NCBI GenBank assembly: GCA_030737835.1
Contig: JAUJYN010000012.1
Location: 11,642,729 to 11,706,728 of the forward strand
Reading direction: 5' to 3'
DNA: 64,000 bases
Source of the DNA: Acorus gramineus
Lineage: Eukaryota > Streptophyta > Magnoliopsida > Acorales > Acoraceae
The position numbers were made by a program, and so were the translations under genes. Under the pieces are notes generated by a model, which did not search any database, was not told the origin of the DNA, and saw nothing but the letters and a program-made list of their open reading frames with translations. Of this stretch, positions 47,984-60,269 are shown piece after piece (positions within the stretch are counted from its first letter, which is position 1; every line of letters begins with the position of its first letter).

Positions 47984-48904
47984 CAAAAAAAAAAAACATA
48001 CACGCGCGCACGCGATGGAATAAGTGATAGAATTATGAGTTTACTTTCCCAAAGAATTCCTTATCTACAGATGTTAATATTTTCTAGTTCCGTTCATAAA
48101 TCCTGTATATAAAAATAGGGTTTTGTAAAACGTATTTTACAGTTTTACATGATGTCTTATTTGCATACAACAGATATGTGCACATCAATATATGATTTTA
48201 GTGTGAAGGTGAGTGAGTGTGTTCAATTTTTTTTTTTAGTAATTTGGGTCAGACCGCATGGAAACAAAGGGTCCTAAATTTCTAATATATGTTTACTTAC
48301 AAAAAAAAAAATGAAAAAGGAAAAAGTATGCATTCTTTACTCTAGCATATATTATGTTCGATGATTAGCATATAGTCCGTTAGAAAAAAAAAATTAAAAT
48401 ATATTTATTTGAGTATATAATTATTATAATATATATACTATAATAGACCATATACACTTTAGATTTTTTTTTAAAAAAAAACACATATTAGAATGAGATC
48501 TTGGATTCCAGATGGGCCTTTCATCACTTAAAGATTGAGTGTTGGGTTTCATTTGCAGCCCAATATGCAATCAAGAAACAGTCCCCAATAGTTTTACACT
48601 CCACCAGTGGACAATGTATTGTCATAGTACAGTGTATGTTTCACTAATGTGGCGTATGCTTAATTATAATATTTCATTTTAAAAAATAAAAATATGTATT
48701 GATTTGTCTAGGTATAATGGTATATATTCACTTTTCACAATGGTATATTTCATTAAGAGCATATTTACTTTAAAAAAATAGGTTCGAGATATCATTTTCA
48801 ATTTCCAGTCCCAAACATAGCCTCCGTCTTTTTTTTATTTTTTAAAATAATATATCTCATCTATGTATTTATGTAAAAAAAAAATATGTTTTAATGAATT
48901 GTAG

Positions 48905-49370
48905 TAACTCTAAGCCCACATTTGAACAGAGAATTAAGTTATTTTAAGGTTTATGACTATTATTGTATAAATCAGAATAAAATCATATTATAATGTTTAT
49001 GACATTTTGCTTAGTTGTATTTTGAATTAGTTTCGTTGAAAAATGTAATAATAAAGTGTTTGTTGTTTGGATAAAATATAAATAAGGTGGAATAATGATT
49101 TATAAAAAGTAAAAAAATGATGACAATTGATTTAAAAGTTGATTTATAGAAAATGATGATAGTTGATTTGACAGTGAACCCACGTATTCTTTGAGGTTGA
49201 ATAAACTTAATAATTTATTTTCATGGGTTGTCTGAAATTTATATACCAGTTAATTCTGATATACATATTCTCATATATTCCATCCTTTCAAATATCCATC
49301 TTGAGGTTATTCTGATTAATTTCCACTTGTTTCAGATTTTATTCTCGAACCAAACGGGCCTACAAGTATA
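48905..49370. mobile_element. MITE-like element, inverted relative of 46791-47230
   Basis: It contains GATGATAGTTGATTTGACAG, GAACCCACGTATTCT and a right end ACCAAACGGGCC, which mirror the segment at 46791-47230. Confidence 0.5.
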
Positions 49371-49422
49371 CATATAAGAGCGCTGATACGCGCAGTTTAT
49401 TTTATAGCCCGTTTTGTAACCC

Positions 49423-49468
49423 CATACGCTATGATAATGTAGTATATACTACATTATCATAGCGTATG
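49423..49468. repeat. Perfect 46-bp palindrome
   Basis: Two 23-bp halves, starting CATACGCTATG and ending CATAGCGTATG, are exact reverse complements with no spacer; the centre lies between 49445 and 49446 (TATATA). It lies within a MITE-like element (about 49380-49640), roughly 280 bp upstream of the RLF leader. Confidence 0.9.
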
Positions 49469-49795
49469 AGATTCTATCATAATATATGATCTATTTTTTT
49501 TTTTTATCATAAAAGAAATATATTAATGTATTTCAGTATATATTTTATTTTATATAACAATATGCACTTCAAAAGGTGAGTGTGATTTTTAAAAAAAGAA
49601 AAAAGAGATGGACTACAATCGAGGTTACAATGAGGGAATTGTGTGTATCTTTTTCTAATATATAATAGTGAAGGTTGAGTTACTGATCACGGGTGTTCTG
49701 AATCTGCCGACCCGACCCGATCCCGTTCCTATTTCTTCCCCCATTGGATCGTCGATCATTCACAAAAGAAAATCCCAACAATCCATCGGTCAAAG

Positions 49796-49908
49796 GTAAA
49801 TCAATCAATCGATCTTTGATTATTTCTTCTGAATTCAGTCTTTATTGACATACGACTATACGATCTCCGTGTGGACTTTCATTTTAATTTATGTTGAATT
49901 CTTGATAG
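49796..49908 (+). other. Probable 5' UTR intron of RLF
   Basis: CAAAG|GTAAAT at 49796 and TTGATAG|G at 49908 would remove 113 bp, including an out-of-frame ATG near 49890. The frame upstream of the RLF ATG carries no in-frame ATG, so the protein start is unaffected. Confidence 0.4.
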
Positions 49909-49982
49909 GTTTGGGCACAAGGAACCCTAACTGCGGTCATAAATTGCAAATTGGACTTCTATTAATCATCTGGGGAGCAGCA

Positions 49983-51478
49983 ATGGATGATGCCAGTGAT
50001 TTCACCTTTTGTCAGGTAATGAATGATTGTGATTCTGTTGAATGGCTTTGTTGTTCATTTGGATTGATTGCCTCTTTTTTTTTTTTTATCATCAATGTAT
50101 TTGGTAATTGGTTGTGATCAGCCTCAAGATCATTATAGCTATATTTTCAATCAATGTTGTAAAAGGTTTTAAGCTCTAGTCGGATTGTCAGTGGTTTCAG
50201 TCACTTTTTTAATTAAGGATATTGTATATATTTAAAATACAAATAAATAAAATAAATGTAAGATATTAGGATTGAAGGAGAAAATTGGATTAATCGGATG
50301 AACCTCTGCTTAATGACTACCTAGCCGCTTAATCTCGTTTAATCATCGCTTTAAATTCATGTTCGTTTTTAATACCTTGGACAAGGCGGATCAATTTTAT
50401 GATCAGTTTGAAAATTGGGTTGATTCAAAATATATTATATACATAGTTAAAATACAAAATAAATAGAATACTTGTATTAATTAAAAACTAAAGGAATAAA
50501 TTGAATTAATCCGATTAAATCTTGGTTAACCACTACCTAGCCACTTAAAATCGTTTAATCCCTGCTTAATCCCTTGGACGAGGCGGACTAAACCCTATTC
50601 TACCTGGGCGCTTGGTTCATCTCCGCTTTAGAACACTGTTTTTTTAATGTTGTCTACCTTTATCTTGTTACCATTTTTTTAAAATAATAATTGGAAAGCA
50701 TTGCACATGTCTAAACCATCTGCTACCAGAGTGTATCTTTTTTTTTCTTTTTTTTGGTGACATGTTACTCCAATTCCCAAGAAAAGTTGTGCATTAGGTA
50801 AGTATGGGGGGATTCAAACTCAAGACATATGGGGAGCAAACCCAAGCCAACCCAGTGTGGGATTTACCATTAGAATTGCTTCTATGATTCTTTTCAATGC
50901 ACCTTAATCTTCATCCATCTTTGTTATCCTTCTCATGCATCTGCTTGCATCCTCATTTCCTACCAATCATAACCTATTATTGTGCCATTTTGGTCAGTTT
51001 AGTGTTCCCATCGGTAGCCAGTAGCACGTAGATGCGAAATCTTTTTAATGCTTTGTTTTGACATGGACATGTATGTTAATTGTAATAATTAGACAGGGGC
51101 TTGACTCTTGGGTATCAGATATTTCTTGATTAGTTGTTCTCCAAAATGTATGTTGCATCTTAGTTTATCGGATTCATATTGAATTGCAATCAAAATATGA
51201 AAGGAACTTACATGGATGATAAAGGAAATCAATCCATTTTTTTTGCTCATGATGCTTTCAATCAGTGTGTGCAGACTATTTAAGGGGAAGATACTATGAG
51301 TTTTTTTTTTTAATTACGGAAATTCTTTTTTTTCCCTTGTTAATTTGGCAACAAAGATAAATGACAATTTATTTGTGTGTGTGTGTGTGTGTGTACATAT
51401 ATCTAATGTATGTATGTATGTAAAAATGCTCATATGACCACCCCAGTAGTTTGCCATTTGATAACATAGCTTTTGAAT

Positions 51479-51510
<32 letters not shown>

Positions 51511-54500
51511 ATTATTATTAACTTTGCAAATGTAACCATGCATACATCATTGGTTATCCAAAAAAAAAAAGCATACATCGTTGCTTTTATTTCATAAATA
51601 ATTTGATCAAATGAATTTTTTTCTACTCGGTTTTTAGTGTTAGTGATTATTCTTTGTTAGGTTGGTTTGCAAGTGATTGATGATCAACTGGAGTCACCCA
51701 AACGTATTCCCAGTATCGCTGAAATTGCACTTGAAGACAATCATTTGAAGGATGTCGGTACTGATAAAATCGCAAGCACAAAACAACGTGGTAGTTCTGT
51801 TGATGAAACTACTACAAAAGCTGCAAGAGATGGAGATTCTTCTTCCTCAGAATTTGTAAACTTACAGCCACCAACCATCAAATTGAAGGCTCTGCCAGAA
51901 CAGGTAGGATCGAAGGATACTCATGATACTGCTAATGCACTGGAAAAGAAGTCTCCTATAAAAAAGCCAGTTGTTCGAGCAAAGGTTCCTTTTGAGAAAG
52001 GGTATAGTCAGATGGATTGGTTAAAGCTTACACGAACACATCCTGACCTTGCAGGTACCTGTATTTTCTTTTTAGCTGCTTTAATTCGAAAAATTATCTC
52101 TCTCTTTTAAAATTGAATATTATGTTTGGTCCATACCAATGCTCGAGATGACAACATGTATAAAGATGCTCTATGATAACCATGGTTAATTTTGCAGCCA
52201 TTTATAGTATAGAATAAGAGGGACAGCTACATTCTTATCAATTTTCATTTCAATTCTCTTTCAGTCATTTGTATAGGCCACGTGTTCATCACATGAGTTA
52301 TTCTACCTTTATAGCCTTTCCAAGCACTAAGCATGTTGATATCTCCGGGCATTGTTTGGTGAATCATTATTTGGTTATGCGGCTATGTCTGATGGATGTT
52401 TACAAAATGTGAAAACATATCCTTCACCTTTGTAACACTGGTCTCTGTTGGTTTATGGTGGTGCAATTCACATTTTTTTTTGAAATATATATATATCAAT
52501 TATATAAATCATGCATGATTTAATCAAAACCAAAGTACTGATTGAGAATCATGCTACCTTACAGCAATATTCTTACCCGCAGACCACTTTTACTCCAAAG
52601 ATGAGAAATTATGATTTAAGCCTGTCATCCCCTTTATGGCCTTCCAAATCAACTTAGCCACAGGACAGGAAATAAAGAGATACACCATAGAGAACCGCAA
52701 AAAATTACTCTGTTGGGTCGTCCAGGGCCCACTTTGCTCAATTGGTCTTGGTGAAAAGTTGCTCTTGGTATAAGAACCACAAGAAAGTCTTCACCTTGAG
52801 GGTGGCTTTAGTGCCCCAAATTTCTTTTCTCTTAGATGCCATGGAAAGCAGGAATATTGAGCGCTCCTATATTTGCTCTTTATTTGTTTCAGATGCTGGA
52901 TCGTGATTAGATTGGTATTTTTTTTTTGGTTTTTTTGAAAATAAATGATTACTTGATGCTTGGTAGGTTTGCGAGTCAGTTAGATAGTCTATAAATGAAC
53001 CACCATAATGGTTGGAGGTTTCCCCTAAGATGGGAGCTGAAATCCCTTAATATTTGGGCTCATTACTGTATGTTGGTTTTTTCCTGTTATGAACACGCTT
53101 TTCCTTTCTCAGTCTCACTGTAAAAATTAACTAGTTGAGAACTTGAGATTTTTAGGCTATTGACTTTCTGATGATTTTTTACATTTCATTCTTTTTAATC
53201 TTTTCCAATGATATAGTACAAGTTTGTCTAAGCTGCATTAGTGCCTGAAGTTCAAATCTTTGGTTTTCAGGACTAAAGGGACAATCAAGTAGAAGGCTCA
53301 TCTCAATGGAAGAAGTTAGGCAACATAAAACAGAAGGATCTTCATGGACTGTTCTGAAAGGTCGTGTGTACAACATTTCACCCTACATGAAGTTTCACCC
53401 TGGAGGTATGTACATATGAAAGATGATTTAAAATAATTTCACAAAACTAATTAATGGGGAGCTTGGAGTGGACGTTGTTGATGATTCGATATCTTATATT
53501 GTTTTAAAGATTTAATCCTTGGGGTGTTTCTATATTTTTTCTACAACCTTCTGTTATCCATTCTGATTTTTACGTAATGTATTCTATTCTGATAATTAGC
53601 CCTTTAAACTGCTGTTCGTTTCAATAAATCACTGATCTGAGTTGAATATTTTACATGTTCTTTTGTCGATAGGCCTGAAATTTCATAAAATTGAATTTGT
53701 GAAATATATTTCAACTTTATATGATGTGAACTACATTTGAAACTCCATGTCATTGGTCAAAAATCATTGAAGTATCTTAATGTTTCTATATGTTCACATC
53801 TCTTTTCTGTAGCTGCTCAATTTGATATATGACTACGTAACTACCATGTTACACATTAGATAATCATACATGAAAGTTGGCACATTGATATGACCTCTTA
53901 CTTTTCATGAGTGGATTTAGCATATGCAGGTTTGGCTAGAAAATCAGCTGGAAAATTCCTTAACATTAAATTTTCAAAATTTTAACTAGTGAACAAGGTC
54001 AAATCTGAGGAAGCTAAATGTGTAATTGAAATGTTTAAATATAGGGTAGTTTCCATTGGAACACTTTACTATTCAGGTCGCGACCACAAAAAAAGTCTGG
54101 GGCATCCCTGCACCCTTGTTCTAGAAGAAATAAATAGAATAATATTGTATTGAATAATGGAGGCTGAAAGGTCCCTTATATAGTTACAAGATGTACAAAC
54201 CCTAGAAACAGTAAATGATCAAAATATCCATGACAAAAATTCGAGTCGGGTGTGCTGCCCCCGAACCCCCCGTGCGCCCAATCAGCGATTCAACCCCCGG
54301 GCCGGAGGGAATAGGCCTAACAACAGGCCTATATAATGACTCCAATACTCCCCATCAAGTTAGAGCGAAGATATCAATCAAGCCCAACTTGATCAAGCTA
54401 GAACGAAGAACAGAGGGATTAACGGACTTGGTGAACATATCAGTAAGCTGCTCATTGGAAGAGACAAAAACTGTGTCAATGGTGCTTGACTGGACTTTCT

Positions 54501-57500
54501 CTCGAAGAAAGTAAACATCAACCTCAATGTGTTTGGTCTGCTCATGAAGAAGTGAGTCCAAGGCAAGCATAATGGCATATCGGTTATCACAAAACAAAGT
54601 AGATGAATCAACTACAGGGAATCCCAACTCTGTCAAAAGAGAGCGCAACCAAATCATCTCACATGTGCCTTGGGCCATGGCACGATATTCTGCCTCAGCA
54701 GAAGAACGGGAGACAACACTTTGTTTCTTACTTTTCCAGGGAATAAGGTTGCCCCCATGGAAAGTACAGAAACCAGAAGTGGATCGATGATCAGTGAGTG
54801 AACCAGCATAATCTGCATCAGTGTAGCAAGAAATGATAGGCTGAGCACTAGTAGCATAGAATAAGCCAAGACCTGGGCATGACTTCAAGTATCGAAGAAT
54901 CCTGTAAACTGCATCTAGGTGAGAAGTCCGTGGGGCATACATGAATTGACTCACCACGCTGACAGCAAAAGTCAAATCAGGTCTAGTATTCGTCAAGTAG
55001 ATCAAACGACCCACTAGACGCTGATACAAAGAAGGATCTGGCAGAAGGTCGCCTGATTCAACATGAAGGCGATGGTTCTGGTCCATAGGAGAAGTGGCAG
55101 GGCGACATCCAAGCATACCGGTGTCCTCAAGAAGGTCAAGAGTGTATTTTCGCTGGGAGAGCGAAATACCATGGCGTGAACGAGCAATCTCAATCCCCAA
55201 AAAATACCGAAGAGGACCTAAATCCTTCACATCAAATGCATGTCCAAGCTCAGTCTTCACTCTGACAATGTAATCAGCATCATCTCCTGTGATAATGATA
55301 TCATCCACGTAAACTAGAACAATGGTGCACCGTCCATTACTTCGACGAATGAAGCAAGTATGATCAGCATGACAACGAGTGAATCCAAGAGAGAGAATGA
55401 TTACACTGAATCTCTGAAACCATGCTCTCGGTGACTGCTTCAGTCCATATAGAGACTTGAGAAGAAGACACACCTTCCCGGACCCTCCCTGAAGACGAAA
55501 GCCAGTCGAAGGATCCATATCAATTTGTCAAGTCACCATGAATAAAAGCATTCTTCACATCCATCTGATGAAGAGGCCAGTTGTGGCAAGCAGCAAGAGA
55601 GACAAGAAGCCGAACAGTAGTCAGCTTGGCAACAGGAGCAAATGTAGCATGGACCCTGGAGTTCTGAGTAAAGCCTGGCAGCAACAAGGCGTGCCTTATA
55701 CCGCTCAACAGCCCCATCAGCCTTGTATTTTACTGTGAAAACCCATCGACAGCCAACGTCTCCCCTGGTGGAAGATCAACTAATCCCACGTATGATTTTT
55801 CTGCAAGGCATCCATCTCAGCGGTCATAGCGGCGGTCCATAGAGGATCCTGTAATGCCTTAGTAACAGTACGAGGAATACGGATAGACGATGTAGCAGCC
55901 AGGTAAGCTCTGTAGGAATCGGAAAGTCCCTGATAAGAAACAAACTGGGCAAGAGGATGAGCAGTGACACAACTCCGACGACCTTTGCGAAGAGCAATAG
56001 GCACATCATAGTCAGATGGAGGCAAATCAGGAACAGAATGTGGAGTGATCAAGGAAGAAGGCATACCTGAGTCCGAGTAGGATGTCGACAAGTGAGCAGG
56101 AGAGAGAGGTGGGCGAGGTCTACGAGTGTATACAATAAGAGGAGACTTTGGTGGTGACGATTGTGGCTGTGGCAAAGGCAATGACGGAAAAAATGAAGCC
56201 GGTCTAACTGGTGAAGAAGAATGTTGCAGAACCGTGTCAGAAAAATATGGCACATCTTCAAAAAATGTAACATCAAGGGAATGAAACAATCTCCGAGAAA
56301 TAGGATCATAGCATCTATATCCTTTGGACATGGTGGAATAACCAAGGAAAACACAACGTATAGACTTATCATCAAGCTTGGTGCGTGAGGGCCCCCTATC
56401 CTGAACAAAACAAGTACACCCGAAGACTTGAGGAGTGATGGGAAAAATGTACGACCAGGATACAAAGCATGGAAAGGAACTTGACCTCCTAAAGTACGAT
56501 CGGGAGTCCGATTAATAAAAAGGGCAGCAGTGAGGACTGTCATATTCCAATAGGACTTTGGAACATTCATTCCTTGAAGGAGACAACGAACCACATTCAT
56601 GAGATGACGATATTTGCATTCCGCCACCCCATTCTGCTCAAGTGTATATGGACAAGTCAACTGTTGAAGAATTCCCAACTCATTCAGATAAGACCGAAAA
56701 GAATCGGAGACATACTTCCCCCCCATTATCAGACCTAATACTCTTGACAATAATGTTAAACTGTATTTTAATCACGCGCAAAAAATTAACACTGAGAGGA
56801 TGTCTCAGACCGAGATTTAAGAAGATAAACCCAAGGATATCTAGAAAAATCATCAATGAATATCAAGTAATATCTATGACCACCAAAAGCAGTAACAGGA
56901 GAGGGACCCCACACATCAGAATGAATCAAATCAAACAACCCATAAGCTTTATTCATGCGAGAAATATAAGTAGTACGTGTATGTTTAGAAAGCTCACACA
57001 CAACACATTGAAATTTATGAGTCTTACATGAAGAGCAAACGTAAGAAATAAAAAACATAGATGCTGAAAATTGGCATGTCCTAAATGTGCATGCCATAAA
57101 TCTAGAGATTGTAGAGAAAAACTATGCGAATGATTGGTGGGCAAAATGGAAGCATGGGCCGTGGTGGGTGGTTCTCCGAAGACGTAAAGGCCATCTCTCT
57201 CATACCCCTTGCCAAAAATCCTCCGTGTACTCAGGTCCTGAAAAACACAATGATCAGGGTAAAAAGTCACTGAACAGTTCAAAACCTTAGTCAATTGGCT
57301 AACAGAAAGAAGGTTAAGAGCAAGATTGGGAACATGTAACACAAAGTGTAATGATAAAGAAGATAAAGGAACGGTACCCTTACTGATGACAGGTGTAAGT
57401 GAGCCATCAGCAAGACGTACCTCTCTGTGCATAGAAGGTGATGTCAAGGGAGCAAACAATCGAGACTCACCAGACATATGTTCAGTAGCGCCTGAATCAA

Positions 57501-60269
57501 TGACCCAAGTAGGAGACCCTGATTGGTTAACATGGTAGGCGGAGGGGATACCTGAGGTAGAGGAAGAAGCAGCAGAGGATGTTGGACCAGCATGAGAGAG
57601 AGACATGAGAGGCAAGGCTCTCCCGAACCATGGCATCAATATGGTTCTGAATAGTACGCATATCAAAGGACCCAGATGGAGCAGTGGGGGCATCACCCGG
57701 AACCGAGGCATCAGCAACAACAGCACGAGGGGCAGACGAAGGAGCTCCAACATTGCGAGATCGCATCAATTGTGGGTACAGAAGATAGCATCTGACTTTT
57801 TCATGCCCTGTTTTTTCACAGTGGCCACAAGTCACAATATTGCTACGTCCACGTCCACGACCGCGACCACGACCACTATTCCTATGGCCGCGAGAGTCAT
57901 ATCCAGAGGTGGCTGCCAATGCCATTTGATCGCCGAGGGTTCCAGTGGTCGCTGAGGAAGAGATCTGACGGCGATGCTCATCACCCTCAATAATAGCAAA
58001 TGCCTCAAATAAAGAAGGAAGTGGTGTGGTATTCAAGATCTGAACACGAAGAGATTCGAACTCCGGTCGAAGGCCCATAAGAAACGCATACGTCTGTTGG
58101 CGTTGTAGTCGGCCAACCACAATCGTGGCAGCCTCCTTAGGCAACTCTGAAAGAGGCTCATAATGGGCAAGTTCCTCCCAACGAGCCTGAAGAAATCCAA
58201 AATAATCGGTAACAGATTGGGTACCTTGGGTGGCCTGGGCAATATCCTTGTACAACTCATAGATCCGTGAGTCATTCCTGGCATGACCATAGGTCTTCTT
58301 CAACGCAGCCCATAGAGAGTCGACCGTATCATGATACATGAACATATTATACGGGTCTCCATGGAGTTGTAGAGCCAACCTAGAACCGTACAGTTGTTGA
58401 TCTCCCACTGATTGAAGGTTGCATCAGTTTCTGCCGGCTTTTTAATGGTGCCAAGAAGAAGGCCTGACATGCCTCGACTACCCAAATATAATCGAACGGA
58501 ACGCGACCAGGACGGATAATTTCGTCCATCAAGAAGCACATTGGTAATCCGTTGAGCATGAGAGTTATGCCCTAACGGAATGATGGTGTCCTTGATCTCC
58601 CCACCCGACAGTGGCGTGGGGTCCTTCAGCGTTGGATCCATTGCAAACCTCAAATCTCGACCCGAGAGAGGAAAAGATAATAGTGATCACCACGACCCGT
58701 GATGAAAAAAAAAAATCGTGAAACCCTAGGGTTTCTTTGCGGCTCTGATACCAAGAAGAAATAAATGGAATAATATCGTATTGAGTAATGGAGGCCAAAA
58801 GATCCCTTATATAGTTACAAGATGTACAAACCCTAGAAACAGTAAATGACCAAAATACCCATGATAAAAATTCGAGTCGGGGACGCTGCCCCCGAACCCC
58901 CATGCGCCTAATCGGCGATTCCCCACATGGGTTTGTCGTTAGGCCTATTCTCTTCGGCCCATGGGGGGCGTTGCCCCCCAACCCCTGGAGGCCCGGGAAT
59001 AGGTTCAACAACAGACCTATATAATGACTCCAATAGTTCTAAAGTTCAAAGTTATATACAAAATGCAGTGCAATATAATGTCAACCTCAAAGGTCATAAA
59101 TGAACCTTGTAAATGTGGAAAACTGTGGTGTTCTATAAATGTTTGATCTTACAACATTAATTTATTGATGGATATTTTAATTGTTGCCAGTGAAAATATT
59201 TTATTCCACAAAAATAAAGTTTTAAAGAACTCTCTTGAGAACTTTAATTTCCTAGGTTACACAGCTCATACAACATCGATGGTTTAGATATCTCAGCCAT
59301 TCACCTGCAAATTTTTGGGCTGAAGTATGCTTTCATATGCATGTATGCATGTTCGGAAGTGTGGGCTTTCTTGCATTTGTGTATATAGATTGGCATCGCA
59401 TAAATAGAGACAATTAATGCAAGCTTTATACGCTTCACTTTGAATGTCATAAATGACATGTTTGGGGTTTTGCCTTTCATTCAGGTGTGGATATGTTAAT
59501 GAAGGCGGCTGGAAAAGATTGCACCTCTTTATTCAGTATCCTTTGTGTTTTGTTACTTTTGATCATTGTAGATCCTCTTCATTTGTGTCTTTATCATAGA
59601 CCTACTTGGATTTGATATAGTATAAATCTCTCTTTCATTTCTCTTTAGGGGGGGCCCAATTTTCTCAAGAAGAACGTAATGTCATTACAAATCTGCCCTT
59701 CACACGACCAGAACTGCACACTTTTGCTATTGAACTGATTTTTTTTTTGATGAAAAACCAGTCAGGTCAGGGAATGAAAAACCAAAAATTTAATTGATGT
59801 ATATTTATACTATCTTTTCTGTAAAAAAATGTCACTTTCTGTATTGTGATCATATTTTATATCCTTATAAAAAATCCATAACAAGGGTGCTTGAATATCT
59901 TCAGCCAATTAAAACTTCTGTTGCAAATTAGACCAGAGTGACCTCTCCTTACCTTCTATCCTTATTTTAAAATTCGTCTGGGTTTAATGTATGCATGCTC
60001 GCAACCATTTGAACTAAATGAATTTTATGATCAAGCATATCAGCTTCATTTTCCACTATCCAATGAAATCTTTCATTGTATGCACCTGATGATGTTTTAA
60101 TGCATATCATGAAAAAAAAAAATTCCCTTGTTTATGGTGAAGCAGTTGTGATGGAGCTAACATGCATTGTTACATTTCCTTGACTTCCATCAAAGACAAG
60201 TACCACGCTTGGGTGAACGCGGAGTTTTTACTGGAGAAGTGTTTGGTGGGCACTCTAGATGATAACTGA
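49983..60269 (+). CDS. RLF: Cytochrome b5-domain protein RLF (reduced lateral root formation)
   Basis: Five coding exons: 49983-50015, 51661-52054, 53271-53405, 59485-59535 and 60196-60269, all in phase, 228 aa. The start [11 protein letters not shown] and the core [19 protein letters not shown] match plant RLF, and the C-terminal half is a cytochrome b5 heme-binding domain (about 150-225). The two heme-ligand histidines are His185 in HPGG and His208 in KYHAWVN. Residues 12-110 are a low-complexity, charged linker typical of a disordered region, slightly longer than in Arabidopsis (211 aa as I recall). In Arabidopsis RLF is a cytosolic protein needed for early lateral root initiation; its redox partner is not known. 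The third coding intron is 6.1 kb because an antisense copia element lies in it; the splice sites are intact, so the gene is probably functional. Confidence 0.93.
51374..51507. repeat. Inverted (GT)n and (CA)n microsatellites in RLF intron 1
   Basis: A GT tract (about 51374-51393) and a CA tract (about 51480-51507) lie about 90 bp apart. Being complementary within one transcript, they could form a stem of about ten dinucleotide pairs. Confidence 0.8.
54123..54347 (-). repeat. 3' LTR of the copia element
   Basis: 225 bp; minus-strand ends TATTGGAGTC ... TTTCTTCT. Compared with the other LTR it lacks about 57 bp in its middle, and I count about a dozen substitutions, mostly transitions, over the first 160 aligned bases. 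The insertion is therefore not young. Confidence 0.9.
54355..55850 (-). pseudogene. copia reverse transcriptase and RNase H region
   Basis: The 387-codon frame 55518-54355 carries the end of the RT domain ([12 protein letters not shown], the catalytic YVDDI box) and RNase H ([18 protein letters not shown]). The upstream part of RT ([21 protein letters not shown]) lies in other frames at 55717-55520 and about 55850-55780, so the domain is split by frameshifts. Confidence 0.85.
56049..57560 (-). pseudogene. copia protease and integrase region
   Basis: The aspartic protease signature [13 protein letters not shown] (DSG at 57498-57490) and the pre-integrase motif [10 protein letters not shown] lie in the frame 57753-56953. 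The integrase core ([17 protein letters not shown]) is in 57097-56786 and continues, shifted again, in 56750-56049 (EQNGVAE). At least two frameshifts interrupt it. Confidence 0.8.
57690..58653 (-). pseudogene. copia gag region with zinc knuckle
   Basis: It begins with an ATG at 58644-58642 or 58653 (frame ending near 58300) and continues in a second frame (58408-57527), implying one frameshift near 58,390. The nucleocapsid zinc knuckle [14 protein letters not shown] (CX2CX4HX4C) is at 57829-57788, after an Arg/Gly-rich stretch. Confidence 0.85.
58742..58753 (-). other. copia primer-binding site
   Basis: Minus strand TGGTATCAGAGC, complementary to the 3' end of initiator-Met tRNA, directly next to the LTR end at 58754. 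The leader just beyond (58720-58735) contains a perfect telobox palindrome GAAACCCTAGGGTTTC. Confidence 0.85.
58754..59035 (-). repeat. 5' LTR of the copia element
   Basis: 282 bp, the longer LTR copy; it includes a GC-rich self-complementary section (about 58900-59000, with GGCCCATGGGGGGC and CCCCCCAACCCC) that is largely missing from the other LTR. Confidence 0.9.

Larger units (their letters stand above)
42758..49700. other. Gene-free region upstream of SMT1 and RLF
   Basis: GC-richer DNA at 42758-42960 is probably the original upstream promoter of SMT1. Beyond it lie poly-G runs (43103-43114, 47255-47269), a MITE at about 43170-43390, a CACTA end (45225-45495), two related 250-bp segments (44636-44902, 47378-47644), MITEs at 46791-47230, 47781-47983 and 48905-49370, and a palindromic element at 49380-49640. 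I found no supported gene; an open frame at 46094-46333 has no recognisable domain. Confidence 0.6.
54123..59035 (-). mobile_element. Ty1/copia LTR retrotransposon, decayed, in RLF intron 3
   Basis: A 4.9-kb element on the minus strand with domain order gag, protease, integrase, reverse transcriptase, RNase H, which defines the copia superfamily. LTRs lie at 58754-59035 and 54123-54347. Perfect 5-bp target duplications GTTCT flank it (54118-54122, 59036-59040). A tRNA-iMet primer-binding site abuts the upstream LTR and a purine tract (minus strand CTTGATGGGGAG, 54348-54359) abuts the downstream one. The coding region is broken into at least six frames by shifts and stops, so it cannot move on its own. 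It is antisense to RLF and confined to the intron. Confidence 0.93.
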
